From assembly GCA_903858115.1 (NCBI GenBank), contig CAIOHR010000002.1, positions 1 through 64,000 on the forward strand: DNA of 64,000 bases, written 5' to 3'. The position numbers were made by a program, and so were the translations under genes. Of the stretch, positions 33,388 through 43,244 are shown in pieces. How positions within the stretch are numbered: the first letter of the stretch is position 1; each line of letters opens with the position of its first letter. Source of the stretch: an uncultured Pirellula sp. Its GTDB lineage: Bacteria > Planctomycetota > Planctomycetia > Pirellulales > Pirellulaceae. A model generated the notes under the pieces. The model was not told where the DNA came from and did no database searches. It saw only the letters and a list, made by a program, of their open reading frames with translations.

Positions 33388-34311
33388 TTAGGGTTTGGGA
33401 TCGTGTGGATACTGTTTGGCCCATTTGCGAAAGTATTCTTGCGTCGTCGCTGTTCCGTAGTTTTCTAGTTTTCCAGCGTTGATAATAGTGTTGGTGATTC
33501 GTCCAATTTCCTTTTGGGCAGCGATGTTTCCTTCAAGGAACTTCTCAAATTCGAGAGCTGCTTTCTCGACATCTTCCTTTTTGGCGTTGAGACGGATGAT
33601 AGGCTGCAACCAAGATCGCAGATTGACGCTTTCCCCATCTTTGGTAGCAGGTTGATTCATCCTCTCTTGCATGCCTTCGAGCGATTCCAGCTTTGGAATC
33701 TCTCCACCCGCAACCTCCACGACACTCTTTAAGATCTTGGGCAAATCGACTTGCAAGCTTGGTTGGACGATGGCATAGTTCGCCGTTACCTTTCGGTCTT
33801 TCCCGACCAAGATGGTTAGCATCACATTGCGGTTTAGTCCATAGCTACCAGGTCCTTCACGGCCATCTACTGAAATTCCAACCGGCGCATCCTTGGCCAA
33901 TCCGTGTCGAATGCGTTTCAATGTAGCATTGGCGTTTGATTTGTCGTCGTCCAACCAAACGACTCCCGTATGCAATCCATCCTTTTTTCGGCTCGCGGTG
34001 TAAGTCGAGAGGACTCTGGTCATGCTAATCGATAATCGATTCAAATCGTGAACAAAGATCAAAACGATTGGCTTGTCGTTTGCCTCGCGCACAAAATCCA
34101 TTTCTTTCCCCTCGGCTTCCTCAAACGCGCCGATAACTGAGAACGGCGTCAAGGGCTCTCCGACTTGAGGGCCCGAAAACACTGGCTCTTGAGCATGCGA
34201 AGCGGGACTCACGGCCATTCCCAATAGAAGGCTTCCAGCGAGGCAGAGAGCCGCGAGTTTATCGTATTCCCTCGGAATCATCTTCGTGGGAATGAAAAGT
34301 TTGCAGTGCAT
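33388..34311 (-). CDS. Exported thioredoxin-fold hypothetical protein
   Basis: 307 aa. A hydrophobic signal segment (AALCLAGSLLLGMAVSPASHAQ) ends near residue 41. The mature domain resembles the AhpC/thioredoxin fold: GEPLTPFSVIGAF, KPIVLIFVHDLNRLS and a late NVMLTILVGKDRKVTANYA, but there is no CxxC. The C-terminal ~100 aa are helical with charged residues. It starts 3 bases after the stop of the large cytochrome-like gene, so it is the second gene of that operon. Function unknown; a redox-inert chaperone or binding role is possible. Confidence 0.82.
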   Translation of the reverse strand: MHCKLFIPTKMIPREYDKLAALCLAGSLLLGMAVSPASHAQEPVFSGPQVGEPLTPFSVIGAFEEAEGKEMDFVREANDKPIVLIFVHDLNRLSISMTRVLSTYTASRKKDGLHTGVVWLDDDKSNANATLKRIRHGLAKDAPVGISVDGREGPGSYGLNRNVMLTILVGKDRKVTANYAIVQPSLQVDLPKILKSVVEVAGGEIPKLESLEGMQERMNQPATKDGESVNLRSWLQPIIRLNAKKEDVEKAALEFEKFLEGNIAAQKEIGRITNTIINAGKLENYGTATTQEYFRKWAKQYPHDPKP

Positions 34312-34314
34312 GTA

Positions 34315-37300
34315 TTAGTTTCCTTTGTTCTTCGAGACTTCTGTTCTCAAAAATTCTAACAGACAAGCCAGCTCCTTGGTTGTAAGTACTTCATCAAAGT
34401 TGCTCGGCATCAGGGATACTTCGCCCTTCTTTTCTTGTTCGATGTCCGTTAGCGGTATCACGCGATTCGTCCCGTTCTGTTCTGCGATGGTTATCGATGT
34501 ATCGTTTCGTTCTTGGACAAGTCCTGTTACCGTTTCTCCACCATCCAATAGCAAGAGCGTGACTCGGAATGCTTCGTCGACATTCCTATCTGGCCACAAG
34601 ATATCTTCGCATAATCGTTCCAGTCCCCGATTGCCGATTCCCTCAAGTTGCGGACCTAGGACATTACCAACGGAGCCCAGTTTGTGACATTGGGCGCACT
34701 TGTCGGCATACATTTTTTTCCCAATCTCCAGGTCGACGGTTTCTCTCTTGATGGAAGCCAATTTGGATTCGATCCTATCGCTGCGATTCGCACTTTTCTC
34801 CGCGAGTGTTTTGATCGTAGCCAATCGGTCCGATTCGGACTTCGAGAGACCTCCCCACCAACTCGGGGGCAGTGTGCTGACAACATCCGGAGATAGAAGG
34901 CTTGATTCAATCCACTCGGCTAGCCGTTCCGGTGCACCTCGATACTTGGAAATGCGATGGATGATCTTTGTCTGTTGGCTCGCAGACCATCGACGAAATA
35001 GCTGCCGGTACTGTTGTTTCCAAACCGAGAAGGCTTCTGAGAAATGAAGGTCCTTTGCGTCTGGCGTCTCCCAAAAAAAGCGTCGTGCTAGATCCCACTG
35101 TTGCGTCTCCATTGCATAAGAAAGTATTTCCGTATCGATCGGTTGATTTTCCAGCCATGATTTTTTCCAGATGCGCAGTTTGCAAGGCTCGGAAAGAATG
35201 GGGAAGGACACCCATTTCCATAGTGCGGGACTGTGCTTGGCATCTTCGAGCCCGATCAGAGAAACGAATGATTGAATCAGAGCATAGTCCGAACGGCGCA
35301 CATCCATGGCTAATGCATCGGCGCTAAAGCCTCCCACGCCTAACCATGCGTAACTGGAACCCGCATCACCATCGACCACTTCAAAAAGAACAGGTTGACC
35401 AGCGTATTCCTTAAGCTCCCACTCCACCCATTTGGCAACATCGTTGCGAGGCGGATACGCTCGAAACAACTCTTTGGTTTCGCCCGAACGAAGATCTAAC
35501 GATATCAATCGTGCGAAGTTTTTTTGATGGTCGGGCATGTTTGGCAAGCCGTTGTGACCGGCGATGTAGAAACTCCACTTCTCCGGTGCAAGCATTGGAG
35601 CCGTCCCCCAGCTTCCTTGATAACTTTCCCCAAGAGGAAAACTACTGTAGATGTCTAGCGGTGACGTTTCTTGTTCTCCGGGTAAGCGACGTTTACGAGG
35701 CTCAATCGGCCAATCCTTGCGGTCATCACGTTTGCCAGGTGTTGTTGCCATCCAATCAAGAACAACGGAATGGTTTTTCTCGAATCGATGAAGCCAGTCG
35801 CTAGCCAGGAACTCCATCGTATTTCGAGCCGCCGACACGACCGGTGGAGACAGTTTGCCTCGCGACTGGAGCTGCCGTTGCAACAGAGTTAGCAATCGGT
35901 ACGCATAAAGACTAGGTTTGTCAGCCGTCAGAGAATCGTCGCGATGGAGCAAATCCAGAAGGCGTTCGACATTTTGATCGTCCGCAACACCGATCAACTT
36001 TTCCATCGCTTGTCCCCATTCGGTTCTCTCCTGAGGAGAACCATTCTTTAGCGACGAAAGCTTTCGATCGAGAAGATCGAGAGCGACCGAATGACATCGT
36101 GAGTCTTTCGTCGCTAGAAGCACCTTGAGCATGATCGCATACCGAGGGGCCGAGAGCGTGGATTCGGGAGCGTTCGTACTTCGAAGCAGGGAAGAGGTAG
36201 CGTTCGAATCTTTTTCCATCGCTCCCAGGATGCACTTTCGAAGGGCGATCAAGAAACTCTGCATGAGAATTGGGTCTTTCGATTGCTCCACTTTTTCAAC
36301 CAACGGAAGCATGGATCTCAATGAGCCAATGTCAGGGTTGTCTGCAATCGATTCGATCGTCTTCAACCAACGCATTGCGGTAGAAGTGTGTGTTAAATCC
36401 AACTCTGCGAGCGGTTTGTTCAGGGATGAGTCCGCGGATACATCGACGGCTGTTGAGATTCGCTCGATACGATTGGCTAGTTCTGTGGATCGGATTCGCC
36501 ATAGTCGTCCGCTGGTGCGATCTCGATCAGGGTGATCGAGTGGGACTTCGTAGTGTCCGATAACTTTGTTATAGAAATCTGCAACGTACAGATGCCCATC
36601 GGGACCGAAGACCAAATCGACTGGCCGAAACCAAGAGTCTTCGCTCGTGAGGAGGTCGGGTAGTTCTATCGCTTGCGCCGTTGCGCCCGAGTATTGAAGT
36701 TGGTTGCGATTGATTCGACAGGTCATCACATTGCCACTCACGAGTTGCCCTCGCATACTACGAGGAAAGCTGGAGTCTTTGGTATGTGCCAATCCTGCGA
36801 TCGCAGTACTGCCGTGCAAATGGTCCATGGTCGCAGGAACAAAGCCCAATCCATCATCTGGACGACCAAAACTGGGATAGCATCCGCCCCGTATCAATTG
36901 TGTGATCGGTTTGCTATGACAATCCGCAGAGAACCAATTCCCCCATTCGTCTTGTGTCATTCCAAACGGGTTCACTTGTCCCTGTGTATAAAGTTCGATC
37001 CGACTTCCGTCGGGACGAAATCGAAAGACGTTACCCGAGGTCATCGATACGGAGTGTCCATCGGTTCCGGAGACAGTAGATTGATTATTGAAGCCATGGC
37101 AAGCATAGATCCAACCGTCGTTGCCATCTCGTAACGAGTTCACCATTCCATGCGTATCTCGGCTTGTATCAAAGGGGCCAAAAAGTATGGACCGCTCATC
37201 GCACTTGCCGTCGCCATCGGTATCGCGGAGTTTCCAAATATTAGGAATCGAAAAACAGATAGCTCCATCGTCGGTTGGTAGGATACCAATAGGAATGTTG

Positions 37301-37695
37301 AGATCTTCCGCAAACACCGAGTGCGTTTCAAACGAACCGTTGCCGTCACGATCTTCTAGCACGGCAATCGAATCCGTACGCTTGTCTCCTTCTTTCGCAG
37401 GAAACGGGTAATGGGTTGTTTGCGTTACCCACAGTCGACCCTTGCGATCGAACGCGAGATTGAGAGGTTTCTTGATGGTCGGTTCTGAAGCAACCAGATC
37501 GATAGCAAAACCAACGGGTAAATGAAAACCTGCTTGCTCTTCAGCGGGCGATCTGTGTGGCGTCGATCGAATGGTCAATCCATACTCTGCGGGAGCCGTA
37601 ACCGGCTCCTTGGCGTGAAGATCGTCCGCGTTCGCATTAGTAGCGCAACAACGGGCAAGAAGCAGGGTAAAGCAAAGGCAGTGGAAGAGTTTCAT
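34315..37695 (-). CDS. PVC-type haem-binding CxxCH protein with GSDH-like propeller
   Basis: A large exported protein, 1126 aa. A signal peptide is at ~1-24. The N-terminal propeller-type membrane-bound dehydrogenase domain typical of Planctomycetes/Verrucomicrobia follows (GFAIDLVASEP, FDRKGRLWVTQTTHYP, DTDGDGKCDE, LVFGPDGHLYVADFYN). A helical middle region and a PQQ-type strand-rich domain come next. The C-terminal cytochrome c-like domain has haem motif CAQCH near residue 1000 and a likely axial Met in VSLMPSNF. The substrate is unknown; such proteins are thought to oxidise carbohydrates. It is co-transcribed with the thioredoxin-fold gene that starts 3 bases downstream. Confidence 0.93.
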   Translation of the reverse strand: MKLFHCLCFTLLLARCCATNANADDLHAKEPVTAPAEYGLTIRSTPHRSPAEEQAGFHLPVGFAIDLVASEPTIKKPLNLAFDRKGRLWVTQTTHYPFPAKEGDKRTDSIAVLEDRDGNGSFETHSVFAEDLNIPIGILPTDDGAICFSIPNIWKLRDTDGDGKCDERSILFGPFDTSRDTHGMVNSLRDGNDGWIYACHGFNNQSTVSGTDGHSVSMTSGNVFRFRPDGSRIELYTQGQVNPFGMTQDEWGNWFSADCHSKPITQLIRGGCYPSFGRPDDGLGFVPATMDHLHGSTAIAGLAHTKDSSFPRSMRGQLVSGNVMTCRINRNQLQYSGATAQAIELPDLLTSEDSWFRPVDLVFGPDGHLYVADFYNKVIGHYEVPLDHPDRDRTSGRLWRIRSTELANRIERISTAVDVSADSSLNKPLAELDLTHTSTAMRWLKTIESIADNPDIGSLRSMLPLVEKVEQSKDPILMQSFLIALRKCILGAMEKDSNATSSLLRSTNAPESTLSAPRYAIMLKVLLATKDSRCHSVALDLLDRKLSSLKNGSPQERTEWGQAMEKLIGVADDQNVERLLDLLHRDDSLTADKPSLYAYRLLTLLQRQLQSRGKLSPPVVSAARNTMEFLASDWLHRFEKNHSVVLDWMATTPGKRDDRKDWPIEPRKRRLPGEQETSPLDIYSSFPLGESYQGSWGTAPMLAPEKWSFYIAGHNGLPNMPDHQKNFARLISLDLRSGETKELFRAYPPRNDVAKWVEWELKEYAGQPVLFEVVDGDAGSSYAWLGVGGFSADALAMDVRRSDYALIQSFVSLIGLEDAKHSPALWKWVSFPILSEPCKLRIWKKSWLENQPIDTEILSYAMETQQWDLARRFFWETPDAKDLHFSEAFSVWKQQYRQLFRRWSASQQTKIIHRISKYRGAPERLAEWIESSLLSPDVVSTLPPSWWGGLSKSESDRLATIKTLAEKSANRSDRIESKLASIKRETVDLEIGKKMYADKCAQCHKLGSVGNVLGPQLEGIGNRGLERLCEDILWPDRNVDEAFRVTLLLLDGGETVTGLVQERNDTSITIAEQNGTNRVIPLTDIEQEKKGEVSLMPSNFDEVLTTKELACLLEFLRTEVSKNKGN

Positions 37696-37906
37696 ACGGC
37701 AGAGAGCTCGGGAAGGGTAGGTAACCTGGGGGGATGTTGGGAGAAAATAGGAAGCTTAGGGTGGCATGGAGTTTTTTAATTGTAATCAATTTCAACACTT
37801 TCGCTAAAGTCGCCCCGGGTGTGACATTGCACTCGCGAACGTTCTTGCTGTATTCACGAGGGATATTCGTCCCGTTTATCGCGTTTGACCTTTGCAGGAG
37901 AGTAGG

Positions 37907-39280
37907 ATGCCCATCGTCGCTAGCAAATACGCCGCGAGCACTTTGTTTGTTCTGACCCTATTCGGCGCGACTGGATTCGCACAAATGGGTGGCGGTGGAG
38001 ACAATTCGCCCGCATTCAGCGAACCCAAATTTATCGACAAGCTCTACGAGGCCGGCGGACCTCGTGCTCGGCAGGCAAAAGACGGATCGGTGATACTGTC
38101 GGTCAAGATCGAGGGGAACCAATCGGTCTCCGAAAACGCGATCTTGACGGTCCTTCAATCGCGAGAGGATCGCGTCTTCGATCACGATACATTCAATCGA
38201 GATATCGCAGCACTCTATCGTACGAACCTATTCAAGAAGATCGATTCCTATTTCACCGAAGCGGAAAAAGGAGTGCATATCAAATTGGTCGTTGTGGAAC
38301 GTCCCATCGTTCGCGAGGTGTACTTTACTGGAAACAAGCGAGCTGAGGACCGGGCCTTGATGAAGCAGGCGGGGCTAACGAAGGGGGATCCACTGGATCC
38401 TATTTCGATCAATTCTGCCAAGTCACGATTGATCGAATTTTATCAAGACAAGGGGATGAACCAAGTTGATATTCAAGTGCGATCGGGCCTCAAGCCTGGC
38501 GAGCGAGATGTTGACTTTGTCATCAGCGAAGGTCCTGTAGAACGCCTCAATGACGTCAAGATCTTGGGCAATAAAGTTTATTCTAGCGATTTGCTCTATG
38601 CCAAACTGAAGAACAAAGGCTCACGCTACGGACTGACAAAGTACTTGTTCAATGTCGTCTCCGACAACAAGATCGAAGACGATCGCCAATTGTTGATGGG
38701 ATACTATCGTCAACTGGGTTACTTTGATGCACGCGTCGACTTTCGCAAAGACTACAACGAAGCGGGAGATTTTGTCGACGTAACCTTTATCATCTTCGAA
38801 GGGGAGAGATACAAAGTTCGGTCGGTCTCTATCACAGGGACCAAGCGATACCAAGCTTCGGAATTGCTCCCGCATATGAAGTCCAAAGAGGGGGCTTATT
38901 TTTCATTGATCGATAAGAGCAAAGACGAGCGGTTTATCTACGAACTGTATGGGGTTCAAGGGCACTACTTCTGTGATGTGGTCGGCGAGTTGGTTTATCA
39001 ACCAGGCAATCAGGTCGACATTATTTACAACGTTGGCGAAGGTGACATTTATCGCATTAGCGATGTCAGGGTGCATCTTGAAGGTGACTACACGAAAGAA
39101 CGAGTCGTGCTTCAACCTCTGGCCGGACTTCGACCTGGCAGCATTCTCAATAGTGTGAAAGTGGAGGAAGGGACTCGACGTCTGAAGGCCAGTACGTTGT
39201 TCAATGTCGACCCTTCGCAGGGCATATTGCCATCGTTGAAGGTGGAGCCTCCCGAAGACGTAGATTCCATCGATCGATAG
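37907..39280 (+). CDS. POTRA protein: periplasmic half of a split BamA/Omp85
   Basis: 457 aa with a signal peptide ending near residue 25. Five POTRA modules can be counted. They begin near VILSVKIEGNQSVSENAIL, VREVYFTGNKRAEDRALM, RLNDVKILGNKVYSSDLL, KVRSVSITGTKRYQASELL and RISDVRVHLEGDYTKERV. Five is the number in BamA. The last module has no final beta-strand, and the protein stops at PPEDVDSIDR with no barrel. The strand and the barrel are in the next gene, 43 bases on. ATG with AGGAG six bases upstream sets the start. It should sit in the periplasm and feed unfolded outer-membrane proteins to the barrel protein. Confidence 0.88.
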   Translation: MPIVASKYAASTLFVLTLFGATGFAQMGGGGDNSPAFSEPKFIDKLYEAGGPRARQAKDGSVILSVKIEGNQSVSENAILTVLQSREDRVFDHDTFNRDIAALYRTNLFKKIDSYFTEAEKGVHIKLVVVERPIVREVYFTGNKRAEDRALMKQAGLTKGDPLDPISINSAKSRLIEFYQDKGMNQVDIQVRSGLKPGERDVDFVISEGPVERLNDVKILGNKVYSSDLLYAKLKNKGSRYGLTKYLFNVVSDNKIEDDRQLLMGYYRQLGYFDARVDFRKDYNEAGDFVDVTFIIFEGERYKVRSVSITGTKRYQASELLPHMKSKEGAYFSLIDKSKDERFIYELYGVQGHYFCDVVGELVYQPGNQVDIIYNVGEGDIYRISDVRVHLEGDYTKERVVLQPLAGLRPGSILNSVKVEEGTRRLKASTLFNVDPSQGILPSLKVEPPEDVDSIDR

Positions 39281-39323
39281 CCTTTAGACCCGCAAACATT
39301 TAAAACGTCCTCCATTCAACAAC

Positions 39324-41006
39324 ATGAATCCTATACAAGTGCGAAAACTACCACAACGCATCCAAACTATGTCGAGGATTGTGCGCCGCTCTCTACTTGC
39401 AAGTCTTATCGGGTTCACATTTTCATGTAGTTCCGTATTGGGGCAAAACGTACCGCCAGGGGGCTTCGGTAATCCAAACTATGGTTCAGGAGCAGTTCCG
39501 AATGGATATGCACCTCTAGGAACCAATAATGTGGGCTCGCCGTACACTCCTATTCAAAATGGTGTTGTTCAGCCTGCACCGGCCGGCGGCGTTTATCAGC
39601 CCGCACCGAGTTCGCAACAGCCGCTTGGAAACGCGATTCCTTTCGATGGGGGTCAGCCACTGCCCTATGCTGGAGCGCCTCAACCCTATGCTGGAGCGCC
39701 CCCACAGCCTCTTGCCGGCGGTGCACCGTCGTACACCGCACAGCCAACGTACACACCGCAGCCAACCTATAGTGTGCAGCAACCAGCGTACGCGCCGCCA
39801 CAGTCCAACAACCAGTTGATGATTGGGCCTGGGCCAATGAACCAGCCGATGGCACCATTGAATCAGCCTTGGCAATTGGAACCCAATCCTGGTTTTATGT
39901 TATCTGAGCCTTTTGGTTATAATCCGAGGATTCGAGACGTGCCGCTCGATGTCTATGCGCAAGAAGGACAAACAGGGCGTTTCTCGTTGGGTGGCTCCGT
40001 GAATAGCGATTTGGGAGTGGCTGGGCAGGTCATTCTTGAGGAACGGAATTTTGATATTCTCGCGTGGCCGAATTCTCGTGCGGGACTTTTGAATGGCGCG
40101 TTTCGAGGTGGTGGACAGAACTTTCGAATGGAGTTGATGCCGGGGAATCGAGTGCAGAGATACACATTGAATTGGACGGAGCCAAATCTTTTCGGTTACT
40201 CACCCTTTAGTCTCTCCGTTGGCGGCTTTTACTTTACGAGAATTTTCCGCGACTGGACGGAACAACGATTAGGTGGTCGAGTCATGGTCGGTTATGAAAT
40301 CACTCCAGATCTTTCATTATCGACCGAGTTGAAAGGTGAAGATGTCAAAGTTTTCGATCCCGTTATCAATACGCTGCCTGCTCTCAATCGAGTGCTTGGC
40401 AGTAACGATCTTTACACAGGGCGAGTCCGCTTAGCGCACAATACGCGTGACAGCCCGTTCTTGCCAACGGAAGGCCATTTATTGGAACTGATTTACGATC
40501 AAAACTTTGGCGAGTTTGATTTTCCGCGAGGTCAGGTCAATTGGAGTAAGTACTTTTTGGTACGCGAGCGTGCGGATCAGACAGGACGGCATACTTTTAC
40601 GACGTCGATGCGGTTAGGCTTTTCCGGTTCTGATACTCCGTTGTTTGAGAATTACTTTGCGGGTGGTTATTCGACATTGCGAGGTTTTAATTTCCGTGGT
40701 GCTGGTCCAGTGGAACAGGGAGTTCAAGTGGGTGGTCGATTCCAGTTCCTTGGATCCCTCGAGTATATGTTCCCAATCACAGCGGATGACATGCTGCGGA
40801 TGGTTGCTTTCGTCGATTATGGAACGATTGAAAAAGACATAGAGATCAATTGGGACAATTTTCGGGTGGCCCCTGGTTTAGGTTTCCGCGTTGCGATTCC
40901 AGCGCTCGGGCCTGCACCGTTGGCGTTTGACTTCGCTGTTCCACTCGCATACGCCGAAAATGATGATAGACAAGTCTTCTCGTTCTCAATGGGCGTTACT
41001 CGATAA
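39324..41006 (+). CDS. Beta-barrel half of a split BamA/Omp85 outer-membrane protein
   Basis: 560 aa. A signal peptide of its own lies at ~16-41 (RRSLLASLIGFTFSCSSVLG). A Pro/Ala/Gln/Tyr-rich linker of ~150 aa with near-repeats such as QPLPYAGAPQPYAGAP follows. Next comes a segment (IRDVPLDVYAQEGQTG) that looks like the last strand of POTRA5. The Omp85 barrel then runs to the end, with GVAGQVILEERNF, TRDSPFLPTEGHLLEL and the Omp85 loop-6 signature LRGFNF in GGYSTLRGFNFRGAGP. It ends in FSFSMGVTR. The start at 39324 lacks a strong Shine-Dalgarno; ATG 39369 is also possible. It must pair with the upstream POTRA protein. Confidence 0.9.
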   Translation: MNPIQVRKLPQRIQTMSRIVRRSLLASLIGFTFSCSSVLGQNVPPGGFGNPNYGSGAVPNGYAPLGTNNVGSPYTPIQNGVVQPAPAGGVYQPAPSSQQPLGNAIPFDGGQPLPYAGAPQPYAGAPPQPLAGGAPSYTAQPTYTPQPTYSVQQPAYAPPQSNNQLMIGPGPMNQPMAPLNQPWQLEPNPGFMLSEPFGYNPRIRDVPLDVYAQEGQTGRFSLGGSVNSDLGVAGQVILEERNFDILAWPNSRAGLLNGAFRGGGQNFRMELMPGNRVQRYTLNWTEPNLFGYSPFSLSVGGFYFTRIFRDWTEQRLGGRVMVGYEITPDLSLSTELKGEDVKVFDPVINTLPALNRVLGSNDLYTGRVRLAHNTRDSPFLPTEGHLLELIYDQNFGEFDFPRGQVNWSKYFLVRERADQTGRHTFTTSMRLGFSGSDTPLFENYFAGGYSTLRGFNFRGAGPVEQGVQVGGRFQFLGSLEYMFPITADDMLRMVAFVDYGTIEKDIEINWDNFRVAPGLGFRVAIPALGPAPLAFDFAVPLAYAENDDRQVFSFSMGVTR

Positions 41007-41033
41007 TCGTCGAGTACGGGGAGTGTGCAATCC

Positions 41034-41846
41034 ATGTTTGGAGTCGATTTGCCAGCCTATCACGGTCCGATCGACCTGTTGTTGTATTTGATCCGACGGG
41101 AAGAGCTTCCGTTGGAAGAAATTTCGCTTGCGAAAATCACTTCCCAGTATTTGGATTATGTCTCAATTATCCAAGAGTTAGATTTGGATGAGGTCGGAGA
41201 GTTCATCGATATCACGAGTCAGCTCATCGAAATGAAGGCCAAGCATGTCTTGCCTCAAGACGAAGCGGTGATCGAAGACGAGAAATCGATATCCCATGAC
41301 GATCCAATGAACCATCTTGTCGATAGGCTTGTTCAGTACAAACGCTTTCGGGATGCAGCCAGCATGCTGGACGAACAAAGCCGACGTTGGCAGCTTCGAT
41401 TTTCAAGAGTTGCGAACGATCTTCCGCCGAGACGAGTGGACGCCGCGCAGTCTCCCATTGCGAGAGTGGAGATTTGGGATTTGGTGAGTGCCTTTGGTCG
41501 GATCATGAAGGCCAAGCAAAAACAACCGGAGCACAAGCTTCAATTCGACAATACACCGATTCACGTTTACATGCAAAGAATACATGAATTAGTTCGATCG
41601 GAGGGAACTGTTGAGTTGCAAAATTTGTTTGAACTCGGCATGCACAAGAGCGCGATGGTCGCCATGTTTCTTGCCACTCTCGAGCTGACAAGGCATCATG
41701 GATTGTGTGCGGTGCAGAATATCTCGGAGGCGCCGCTGGTCCTGGTACCGGGGCCTGATTTTCATCCCGTCCTCGATGTCGCGACCGTCGATAATTTTGA
41801 TCCTAGTACCGTTGCCCATACGAATTTGCCGGTCGTAGCGAGATAG
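41034..41846 (+). CDS. scpA: Segregation and condensation protein A
   Basis: Kleisin subunit of the SMC-ScpAB condensin that organises the chromosome. 270 aa. The N-terminus FGVDLPAYHGPIDLLLYLIRREELPLEEISLAKITSQYLDYV is the conserved SMC-neck binding domain, and the C-terminal winged helix includes VELQNLFELGMHKSAMVAMFLATLEL. The ATG at 41034 lies 11 bases from GGGGAG and is preferred over the GTG at 41025. scpB is not adjacent. Confidence 0.95.
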   Translation: MFGVDLPAYHGPIDLLLYLIRREELPLEEISLAKITSQYLDYVSIIQELDLDEVGEFIDITSQLIEMKAKHVLPQDEAVIEDEKSISHDDPMNHLVDRLVQYKRFRDAASMLDEQSRRWQLRFSRVANDLPPRRVDAAQSPIARVEIWDLVSAFGRIMKAKQKQPEHKLQFDNTPIHVYMQRIHELVRSEGTVELQNLFELGMHKSAMVAMFLATLELTRHHGLCAVQNISEAPLVLVPGPDFHPVLDVATVDNFDPSTVAHTNLPVVAR

Positions 41847-42056
41847 GTTCCTAAAAAAACGATTGGATAGGTTTTGCGGCTACGGCATACGTTTATCTTC
41901 GGAAACCCGTGTGTAAACCGGGAAGAAAACATTTCGAGCGTGCCAAATTGTGTTGCATGATTGTTCGCAATGCAGAGGCTCTACGACAGTAGATTGACGA
42001 CCCCGCGCCCCCACGGTGTCCAGCCTCATCGAACACCTAACAACGTTCAGGGGATC

Positions 42057-43244
42057 ATGTCCTACAATTCTGTCCATTCGATCGAGACAACCGATTTGCA
42101 GATCGGCTCGACTCTACCTTTTGTTCTTCGAGATCCGGACGGGAACATTGTTCATAAATCTGGATTGCCGGTAACACAACGGCTGTTGGATCGGCTAGCG
42201 TCGCTCGGGATTACTTCCGTTACCGTCAAAGGCGAAAGCCAGGAGCCGATCAATCCACTGGAAACACTTGCTAGCTCCTATGATCCGGAGATTTTTGCTT
42301 CCGTCGAAAATCTACTCGAGCAGACGACTGAAAAATTCGGTAGTATCTTCCGTGACCTCCAAAATTCCATACCCGTTTCTTCAAGCGACATCAACGAGAA
42401 CGTGTCGGCTTTTGTGAAACAAATCGCTGGCGATGCTTCTGCTGTGTTGGGGGTGCTCGCTATCAAAGGAAAACAAATCGGACGGGAACTCTCTCGGCAC
42501 TTGACAGAGCGTGCGGTTCGGATGTCCTATTTTGCGGTTGCCAATGCCATAGGGCTTGGTTATTCGGAACTAGACGCGACTCGCGTTGGAACCTTGGCTA
42601 TGCTCGGAGATGTTTCGTTGTTGAATCACCCAGAGTGGTTCGGTGACAACCATCGAATACTGAGTTCCGTTCATTCACTCCAGGAGTATAAAAATCACTC
42701 CGTCGAAAGTGCGAATATCGTGAAGCAGAATATGGCCTTCGGCGATGGTTTCATCGAGTCCCTGTCTCAGATACACGAGTTAGCAGACGGATCGGGCTAT
42801 CCCTTTGGATTGACCGAGAATCGGCTAAGCGAAGAATCGAAAATCGTCAATCTTGTAGATACATATCTGTCCATGACAGAAGGAGGCATCACCGGGAGAC
42901 ATTACTTGGAATGCGATGTGCTGGCGTTCATAATGCATCAATCGTCTCTAGGGAAATTTGACAAACGAGTCGTGCGGGGCTTTATCAAGACTTTTTCACT
43001 TTACCCCATAGGAGTGCTGGTGAAATTGGACGATAATTCGTTTGCGGTAGTGACTAGGACGAATCCTCGTAATCCATTTCAGCCAGTTGTCAAATGTTGT
43101 GATTCTACGGGAAGGGTGAAGGATCTTTCGGTTTCTATGAACTTTATTGTGGGTCCGGCTACGGAGACAATTCCGTCGCGCGAGCGAATCAACAAATCTC
43201 AAATGGGTGATTTGCTATGGCTACCGGACACCGTGTTTGCGTAG
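42057..43244 (+). CDS. HD-GYP-domain protein with degenerate metal site
   Basis: 396 aa. N-terminal ~60 residues have the DUF3391-like look of HD-GYP proteins (PFVLRDPDGNIVHKSGLPVTQ), and the C-terminal domain resembles c-di-GMP phosphodiesterases (ADGSGYPFGLTENRL). The HD pair of the metal site reads GD (MLGDVSLL), and the His-His of HHExxDGSGYP reads Ile-His. The GYP motif and the final Asp in VDTYLSM remain. It may bind c-di-GMP or signal without hydrolysing it. The C-terminal ~60 aa (GVLVKLDDNSFAVVTRTNP) match the tail common in this family. The start at 42057 is chosen from the family-like N-terminus; earlier in-frame codons are possible. Confidence 0.82.
   Translation: MSYNSVHSIETTDLQIGSTLPFVLRDPDGNIVHKSGLPVTQRLLDRLASLGITSVTVKGESQEPINPLETLASSYDPEIFASVENLLEQTTEKFGSIFRDLQNSIPVSSSDINENVSAFVKQIAGDASAVLGVLAIKGKQIGRELSRHLTERAVRMSYFAVANAIGLGYSELDATRVGTLAMLGDVSLLNHPEWFGDNHRILSSVHSLQEYKNHSVESANIVKQNMAFGDGFIESLSQIHELADGSGYPFGLTENRLSEESKIVNLVDTYLSMTEGGITGRHYLECDVLAFIMHQSSLGKFDKRVVRGFIKTFSLYPIGVLVKLDDNSFAVVTRTNPRNPFQPVVKCCDSTGRVKDLSVSMNFIVGPATETIPSRERINKSQMGDLLWLPDTVFA

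Noticed and set aside
39281-39323. Simple frameshift joining the POTRA and barrel genes
   Set aside because: The second gene has a full signal peptide and a long linker after the first gene's stop, so one base change would not give a sensible fused protein.
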